Assembly (NCBI GenBank): GCA_903819815.1 | Contig: CAIJFC010000220.1 | Coordinates: 1-11,074 of the forward strand | Reading direction: 5' to 3' | DNA from: an uncultured Bacteroidota bacterium | GTDB taxonomy: Bacteria; Bacteroidota; Bacteroidia; Flavobacteriales; Flavobacteriaceae | Length of the DNA: 11,074 nt | Part shown: one piece after another, positions 6,121-11,074 of the stretch | Numbering within the stretch: position 1 is the stretch's first letter | Layout: every line of letters starts with the position of its first letter | The notes under the pieces: generated by a model | The model's database searches: none | Seen by the model: the letters and a program-made list of their open reading frames with translations, nothing else | Told to the model about the DNA's origin: nothing | Made by a program: the position numbers and the translations under genes

Positions 6121-8073
6121 TTACAGCTTCGTAATTATAAATTCGGATCTTCTATTTTCTTGATGTTGTGCATCGGTACAAGGAGACTCATTAGTTGGCT
6201 CACAACCGCAGTCATTGACAAGTTGGGATTCCCCATATCCTTTTGCCGTAATTCTTGATTTATTTATGCCTTTGAGTAGTAACCAAGCTTTGGTTGATTT
6301 CGCTCTTCTATCTGATAATGCTTTGTTGTATTTTGCAGTTTGACGACAATCGGTATGCGAGCGTACATCAATTTCCATGGTAGGATATTGTTCTAAAACA
6401 TCTAGAATTTTAGCTAATTCTATCTCCGAGTCCATGCGAATGTTTGATTTGTCTAAATCAAAGTAAATTTGTTTAATATTAAATGCTTTGAATAAATCAT
6501 CACCAATTTTTACCACTTTAACTTCTTTTTCAAGAGCCAAAGTCACTATTGTTTCTCCTGATTCATTTGGAATAGATACTGTTTTTTCGTCAGTTGTATA
6601 ATCCGTTTTATCGGCTTTTACATAGTAATTAGAATCACAAACCACGTTGCCAAAATTGAATTTTCCTTCGCCATCTGTTGTCATTTCTTTGAGCATTTTA
6701 TAATTTGCATCCGAAAAGGTTACTTTTGAATTGGCGAGTGGTTGTCCGGTTGTTTTTTCGGTTACCACTCCTTTTAATAATTGTTCGCAAGGGTATTCAA
6801 TTTTTTTGTTTTCTTTAAATTTATATATATCATCACTTCCTATTCCGCCTTCTCTATTGGAGGTAACATATCCATCGCGGGAATTTTCATTGATTACAAA
6901 ACCAAAATCATCCTGAGCACTATTAATTGGTTCGCCAACATTAACTACATATTTATAGTTTCCGTCTTTTTCAATTTTAGAAACAAAAACATCTAATCCG
7001 CCAAGTCCCGGATGCCCGTCGGAAGCAAAATAGATTTCGTTTTCTGAAGTCACTGTTGGGAATGTTTCTCTTCCTTCGGTATTAATTGTATTTCCTAAAT
7101 TTATTGGTTTTCCAAAGCTGCCATCTTCATTTATTGCAACTTTATACAAATCGGATTGGCCCAATGAACCTGGCATATTGGATGCAAAAAATAATGTTTT
7201 TTCATCGGAACTTAATGCAGGATGTGCCACATTATATTCGTCACTATTAAAGGGCAATTCGGTTATATTATTGAATTTAGAATCGGTTATCGTTGCTTTA
7301 AATATTTTTAATAAAGTTGATTGTTGTGCATCTTTTCTTTTTTTACCATTTAAATAATTATTTCTAGTAAAATAAACTGTTTTTCCGTCTTTAGAAAAAA
7401 CAGGTGTTGACTCATGAAATTTGGAGTTTAGATTCGCTCCAAATTTGGCTGGTTTTAATTTTGAAACATTTGAAAGGGTATCGGAATTGTATAAATTTGT
7501 GAAACTTTCTCCTGTCCAATCGTGTTTTCGGATAATCATTTCTCCGTTATCTCTAGCAGAAGCAAAGATGATTTTATCTTTATAAAATGCACTTCCGTAA
7601 TCGGAATATTTAGAATTAATTCCGGCATTATTTATAGTAAATCGCCCCGAATTTTTTTGAATTTGATTTAAATAATCCTTTTGTGAGTTGGCTAATTTAG
7701 CTCTTAAATCGGTGCCGTTTTTTTGAAAAAATTGTGCCAATATTTCATCTGCTTTGCTGTAATTTTTTGTAGCTTTTAGAGCTTGGGCATAGCGATAATA
7801 ATATTCGGAATTTATTTCCTGGGTGAATATAAACAATTCGCCATACCATTTTGCGGCAGTAATTAAATCGCCTTTAAAATAATAGGAATCGCCTATTTTT
7901 TGCAATATGTCTTTTGATTTATATCCTTTTGCGAAAATTCGTTCGTAGGTTTTAATGGCGTTTACATAAGCAAACTTTTCAAATTGTTTATCTGCTTTTA
8001 CTTCTTTCGATTGGGCATTACTGTTTATAGAAACTATACATGCCAGAACAAGGTATTTTAGTTTGTTTTTCAT
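6121..8073 (-). CDS. OmpA-family protein with TPR, PD40 propeller and carboxypeptidase-regulatory-like domains (PorE-like architecture)
   Basis: This 650-residue exported protein has a Sec signal peptide (1-20, cleavage after SNA). Its domains in order are: a TPR-like helical region (about 23-115); a PD40/WD40-like propeller (about 155-420, with STPVFSKDGKTVYFTRNNY, FFASNMPGSLGQSDLYKV, YFASDGHPGLGGLDVFVS and VTSNREGGIGSDDIYKF); a carboxypeptidase-regulatory-like sandwich (about 429-500); and an OmpA C-terminal domain (about 530-650) with IYFDLDKSNIR, SHTDCR, ALSDRRA, GYGES and HQENRRSEF. The Asp of SHTD and the Arg of NRR are the usual contacts for diaminopimelate of peptidoglycan. This order matches PorE of the type IX secretion machinery, but proteins of this kind are also found as accessory members of SprF cassettes, as here. 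It starts 12 bases after the SprF-like gene. I infer a periplasmic anchor linking a surface cargo or SprF complex to the cell wall. It is more likely an accessory paralogue than core PorE. Confidence 0.93.
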   Translation of the reverse strand: MKNKLKYLVLACIVSINSNAQSKEVKADKQFEKFAYVNAIKTYERIFAKGYKSKDILQKIGDSYYFKGDLITAAKWYGELFIFTQEINSEYYYRYAQALKATKNYSKADEILAQFFQKNGTDLRAKLANSQKDYLNQIQKNSGRFTINNAGINSKYSDYGSAFYKDKIIFASARDNGEMIIRKHDWTGESFTNLYNSDTLSNVSKLKPAKFGANLNSKFHESTPVFSKDGKTVYFTRNNYLNGKKRKDAQQSTLLKIFKATITDSKFNNITELPFNSDEYNVAHPALSSDEKTLFFASNMPGSLGQSDLYKVAINEDGSFGKPINLGNTINTEGRETFPTVTSENEIYFASDGHPGLGGLDVFVSKIEKDGNYKYVVNVGEPINSAQDDFGFVINENSRDGYVTSNREGGIGSDDIYKFKENKKIEYPCEQLLKGVVTEKTTGQPLANSKVTFSDANYKMLKEMTTDGEGKFNFGNVVCDSNYYVKADKTDYTTDEKTVSIPNESGETIVTLALEKEVKVVKIGDDLFKAFNIKQIYFDLDKSNIRMDSEIELAKILDVLEQYPTMEIDVRSHTDCRQTAKYNKALSDRRAKSTKAWLLLKGINKSRITAKGYGESQLVNDCGCEPTNESPCTDAQHQENRRSEFIITKL

Positions 8074-8085
8074 CCTAAATATATA

Positions 8086-8997
8086 TTAAAAAAATCTTGG
8101 TGAAACGATTCGGTTTATATGTTTAATAAACTCATAACGCAAAAATATTTCGTGGGATCCTGAGTTATAATGTGCTAGTTTAGTAGTATCTAAATCATAC
8201 CCATAGCCAATATATAAGCCATCGCTTACTTGAAATCCCGCCAACAAACTTCCTACCGCATCCCATCTGTAAGCAGCTCCAAGCATTAATTTTTCATTGA
8301 ATAGTAGATTTCCGGATAGATCCAATTGTAATGGAGCGCCTTCAACCGTTTTTACTAAAAACGCGGGTTTAAACTTTAGATTAGGAGAAAAATTCATCAC
8401 ATAACCCCCAATAAAATATATATTCATTCGCTGGGTGTAAACTGCATATTCGTTGTCTTGATACATTTTAGAATGAAAAAAATTAGGAACAGATAACCCT
8501 AAGTACATTTTATTCGAATGTAGGTAAACTCCAGCGCCAAGATTTTGGCTAAAATAATTATTTAAACTGCCTAAAGTAGGGTCTGTAATTGCTTGCGGGT
8601 TAAGTTTGTCTTTAAAGAAATTAAAGAAATTTGCGGTTCCTTTTAAACCAAATGATAATTTATATTCTTCTGAAGTTCTAATAGTATAAGATAAATCTGC
8701 GGATATAGAATTACTTACTGTTGGCCCTATTTCATCATTCAGGACTGTTAATCCTACTCCAATATTTGAATTTTCAATTGGAGCATTAATGGAAAAGGCA
8801 CTTGTTTTGGGCGCACCGGCAAGACCTACCCATTGCGTTCTGTATAATCCAAATATACTTAAAACGCCACGAGATCCAGCATAAGCCGGATTGATCGTTT
8901 CTGTATTATACATGTATTGTGTATATTGAGCATCTTGTTGGGAATAACTCACAAGCCCAATTAGCGACATCACCAATAAAATTATTTTTGTTTTCAT
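8086..8997 (-). CDS. PorP/SprF family type IX secretion system outer-membrane protein
   Basis: This 303-residue protein belongs to the PorP/SprF family of outer-membrane beta-barrels linked to type IX secretion. The signal peptide (about 1-19, MKTKIILLVMSLIGLVSYS) is followed by the family hallmark QQDAQYTQYMYN...NPAYAGSRG at the mature N-terminus. Amphipathic strands follow through to the C-terminal GSHEIFLRYEF and the end RIVSPRFF. Length is typical. It lies 5 bases after the stop of a T9SS cargo gene with a type B C-terminal domain and 12 bases before the OmpA-family gene. In Flavobacterium johnsoniae, SprF is needed for secretion of the neighbouring adhesin SprB, and type B cargo generally comes with such a partner. 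I infer that this protein serves the adjacent cargo. Core PorP is less likely because of the context. Confidence 0.96.
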   Translation of the reverse strand: MKTKIILLVMSLIGLVSYSQQDAQYTQYMYNTETINPAYAGSRGVLSIFGLYRTQWVGLAGAPKTSAFSINAPIENSNIGVGLTVLNDEIGPTVSNSISADLSYTIRTSEEYKLSFGLKGTANFFNFFKDKLNPQAITDPTLGSLNNYFSQNLGAGVYLHSNKMYLGLSVPNFFHSKMYQDNEYAVYTQRMNIYFIGGYVMNFSPNLKFKPAFLVKTVEGAPLQLDLSGNLLFNEKLMLGAAYRWDAVGSLLAGFQVSDGLYIGYGYDLDTTKLAHYNSGSHEIFLRYEFIKHINRIVSPRFF

Positions 8998-9002
8998 ATT
9001 TT

Positions 9003-11074
9003 TTACTTTATTGTAATATATAAATAACCTGTTTTTTGAATAGTACTGCCGTTAGATTTGGTATAATTTAGAATATAAAAATAGGTCCCCTCTGGTAGTT
9101 TAGCATTTGAATTTATAGTGAATCTTCCTTCGGAAATCCCTTTAAAAACATTTGTGCTATTATTATAACCTTCAATTTTATAAACTAATACACCCCAACG
9201 GTTGACTATTTCGATTGTATTCTTCGGATATCTTTCAATTCCTTCAATGTGTAAATACTCGTTAGTGTCATCTGAATTTACAGAAATATAATTATTAATA
9301 ATTACGTCACATTCTTCTAGTGTTACAAGAACTTGGCTTCTAATTTCACTTTCACATCCATCAATAGTTTGACTGGAATAATAAGTAGTTCCAAAAACAA
9401 CATCAGTTTCTAAATCTAATGGCATGCCACCGGAATCTGATGAAAACCATTGAATATTTTGCCCAACAGATACAATATCTTTTATTTTTATGGGATTGCA
9501 AAAGGATTGGTTGATTTCTTGAATTGGGTTTTCTGGAACATTTAATGTAATGGTTACGGGTGTTTTAATTGACTCACACATATTTGATCCATTACTTGTA
9601 GCATAATAGGTAGTTCCTGAAATTAATTCGGTATTTATTGGCAATGGCATTGTTGATGTTAACGAATTATACCATTGTATAGAAACACCATTAATAATAA
9701 TATCAGAAAGCACTGCTTGGTTGCAAAATGATTGGTTTTCAATCACTTGTGGTTGTTGAAATTTTTGCAAAACATTAACGGTATTGGTAATAAAATTAAA
9801 ACAACCTAAATTTGTTGTAACAGTTAATGTAACAACATACGACCCAAAAGTAGAATAGGTATGAGTTGGGTTTGTTTCAATACTAGTAGAACCATCTCCA
9901 AAATCCCATAAATAACTAGTAATTGAGGAATTGTTATCATTTGATACAGTTGACAAATTAGTGAATTCAGTATTAATTCCCTCGCAAACTTCTGTAATAC
10001 TAAATTGAGCTATTGGTGTCGGATTTCTAATTATTGAAAAACTATTTGGTAATTCAGAAGGAATAAATGAGTATGCATTTCCTACAATACCATCATTTGA
10101 TCCCCAAGAAATGCCATTTCCATCATTTGTTAAACCATGAATACCCTGGGCAACACTTATGTTTAATGCTACAATTCCAGGAGTGTTATAAAAAATAATT
10201 CCTCCGCCTCCGCCTCCGCCTGGCCCATGATGATCTGAACTTGAATTTAATGCATTACCTCCATTACCTCCTAAAGCTATTAAATTTAAGTTGTTTGCGG
10301 AGTTGTTTTGTAATGTTTGTACTAGAATTGTGCCACCTGCACCGCCACCGCCTGCGCCATCGGGTGCCCCTCCTAAATTACCTGGTTGTCCGTTCGAACC
10401 ATTTGAAATAATAGAACCTGATCCAATGATTTTATTTGCTTTAACTAAAATTATGCCGCCGCCTACACCTCCTTTTACTCCAGACAATGCATTATTTGCA
10501 TCGCCTCCGCCTCCGCCTCCGCCCATTATAATTCTAGAAATTATATTAGGTACCGAACTACCTGGCCTTCCTCCATTTGGAAAAGTTGATGGGCCACCTG
10601 CTCCTTGCCATCCATTTCCGCCTACACCTCCGCTTCCGCCATTTCCTCCACCTCCACCTCCAGCATTATGAATATTACCACCTCCGCCAGCATTTCCTGC
10701 CGCACCTCTACCAAAATCACCTCCTGGGTAACCCATCCAATTAATTCCGTTATCAACTTGATTTAATCCATCCCACATAAACCTGGGTGAACCGCAAATA
10801 CCTTCCGCTTTACTTGCCGAAATATTTAAATCTGTAGAAACTTCTATATTAGTATTATCATTTGATGGTCTAACATTCATATAACTACCTCTAAATCCCT
10901 TTCCGGTTGCATTAATTGATTTATTATTGATGTCTAGATTTCCATTTACGTCTACGACAATTACCCCACCAACTTTTCCATTCCATGCTGATGTAATAAT
11001 ATCATTAGAAAGTGTTAAATTATTAAAACTTGGAACTCTAATTACTTGGAATCTTTTTTGAACATTTGTATCTG
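9003..11074 (-). CDS. Glycine-rich T9SS type B cargo protein with PKD and Ig-like domains (N-terminus beyond window)
   Basis: The minus-strand frame is open from the right edge to a TAA at 9003-9005, giving 689 visible residues. The ATG at 10878-10880 is internal: 64 upstream codons remain open and continue a typical surface-protein segment (FQVIRVPSFNNLTL...GGVIVVDVNG). In order, by visible residue number: a beta-rich stretch (1-113); a polyglycine-rich region (about 114-292); a PKD domain (about 353-436, YLWDFGDGSTS...HTYSTFGSYVVTLTV); two Ig-like repeats (about 440-512 and 514-585), each with NQSFCN, GTTYY and two cysteines; and the type B sorting domain (about 588-689, TIEIVNRWGVLVYKIEGYNN...LPEGTYFYI). 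The usual PNGDG motif at the start of that domain is replaced by SVNSDDTNEYL. It should be secreted by the T9SS to the cell surface or medium, probably as an adhesin or structural protein. It is the first visible gene of the operon with SprF-like and OmpA-like partners. Confidence 0.93.
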   Translation of the reverse strand, partial: DTNVQKRFQVIRVPSFNNLTLSNDIITSAWNGKVGGVIVVDVNGNLDINNKSINATGKGFRGSYMNVRPSNDNTNIEVSTDLNISASKAEGICGSPRFMWDGLNQVDNGINWMGYPGGDFGRGAAGNAGGGGNIHNAGGGGGGNGGSGGVGGNGWQGAGGPSTFPNGGRPGSSVPNIISRIIMGGGGGGGDANNALSGVKGGVGGGIILVKANKIIGSGSIISNGSNGQPGNLGGAPDGAGGGGAGGTILVQTLQNNSANNLNLIALGGNGGNALNSSSDHHGPGGGGGGGIIFYNTPGIVALNISVAQGIHGLTNDGNGISWGSNDGIVGNAYSFIPSELPNSFSIIRNPTPIAQFSITEVCEGINTEFTNLSTVSNDNNSSITSYLWDFGDGSTSIETNPTHTYSTFGSYVVTLTVTTNLGCFNFITNTVNVLQKFQQPQVIENQSFCNQAVLSDIIINGVSIQWYNSLTSTMPLPINTELISGTTYYATSNGSNMCESIKTPVTITLNVPENPIQEINQSFCNPIKIKDIVSVGQNIQWFSSDSGGMPLDLETDVVFGTTYYSSQTIDGCESEIRSQVLVTLEECDVIINNYISVNSDDTNEYLHIEGIERYPKNTIEIVNRWGVLVYKIEGYNNSTNVFKGISEGRFTINSNAKLPEGTYFYILNYTKSNGSTIQKTGYLYITIK
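10201..10221 (-). repeat. Hexanucleotide CCTCCG repeat (3.5 copies) encoding polyglycine
   Basis: CCTCCG is repeated three and a half times; on the coding strand this is alternating GGC and GGA glycine codons. It lies in the glycine-rich region of the T9SS cargo gene. Gain or loss of a unit by slippage would add or remove two glycines without a frameshift. Confidence 0.8.
10504..10521 (-). repeat. Second CCTCCG hexanucleotide repeat (3 copies) encoding polyglycine
   Basis: Three perfect CCTCCG units followed by CCC, encoding the GGGGGGG run near visible residues 184-190 of the cargo protein. It matches the unit at 10201-10221, about 300 bases away, so recombination or slippage between the two could change the length of the glycine-rich region in frame. 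Confidence 0.8.

Noticed and set aside
6121..8073. Naming this gene porE as a core T9SS component
   Set aside because: The domain order fits, but the gene sits in a cargo-SprF cassette, where accessory paralogues are common. Orthology cannot be decided from this window.
10291..10671. Plus-strand 126-codon proline-rich open frame
   Set aside because: It is the antisense of the polyglycine region: GGN codons read in reverse give CC-rich proline codons. It has no signal or domain of its own.
10878..10880. This ATG as the start of the T9SS cargo gene
   Set aside because: The frame stays open for 64 more codons to the window edge with sequence typical of such surface proteins, and no signal peptide follows this Met.

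Overview
The window looks like a piece of a Bacteroidota chromosome, most likely a Flavobacterium-type member of the Flavobacteriaceae. The DNA is AT-rich, and the genes lack convincing Shine-Dalgarno sequences and have A/T-rich leaders instead. The protein families are also typical of this phylum: a SusC/SusD pair, PD40 propeller proteins, a PorP/SprF protein, and a type IX secretion system (T9SS) cargo with a type B C-terminal domain. All six genes I can support lie on the minus strand, so transcription runs from right to left.

Right half (11074 down to 6121): a tight three-gene operon. It starts with the C-terminal 689 residues of a large secreted protein whose N-terminus lies beyond the right edge. 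This protein has a long polyglycine-rich region, a PKD domain, two Ig-like repeats and a type B T9SS sorting domain. Five bases later comes a PorP/SprF-family outer-membrane protein. Twelve bases after that comes a multidomain OmpA-family protein (TPR, PD40 propeller, carboxypeptidase-regulatory-like domain, OmpA C-terminus) built like PorE. In this phylum such cassettes encode a surface adhesin-like cargo together with a dedicated SprF-type partner needed for its export or attachment. The OmpA-like protein probably anchors the assembly to peptidoglycan. The operon ends at a strong hairpin at 6016-6045.

Middle (5484-6120): 637 bases without an intact gene. Next to the terminator is a less AT-rich patch with a start-less 36-codon frame that reads like the tail of a protein. 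Closer to susC are two pairs of short direct repeats, spaced 11 and 21 bp (one and two DNA helical turns), and a small hairpin. These are candidate regulatory sites.

Left half (5483 down to 1): a nutrient-uptake locus. A SusC/RagA TonB-dependent outer-membrane transporter is followed after 10 bases by its SusD/RagB surface lipoprotein. Then comes a perfect 19-bp hairpin and a third gene, a PD40/TolB-like beta-propeller lipoprotein that runs off the left edge. SusC and SusD together should bind and import an oligosaccharide or similar oligomer. No glycoside hydrolase, peptidase or regulator is visible, so the substrate cannot be assigned. The propeller lipoprotein sits where SusE/SusF-type accessory surface binders are usually found.

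I see no tRNA, rRNA, CRISPR array or intact mobile element. No single system here is clearly new. The most unusual parts are the polyglycine-rich T9SS cargo cassette and the intergenic region between the two loci.
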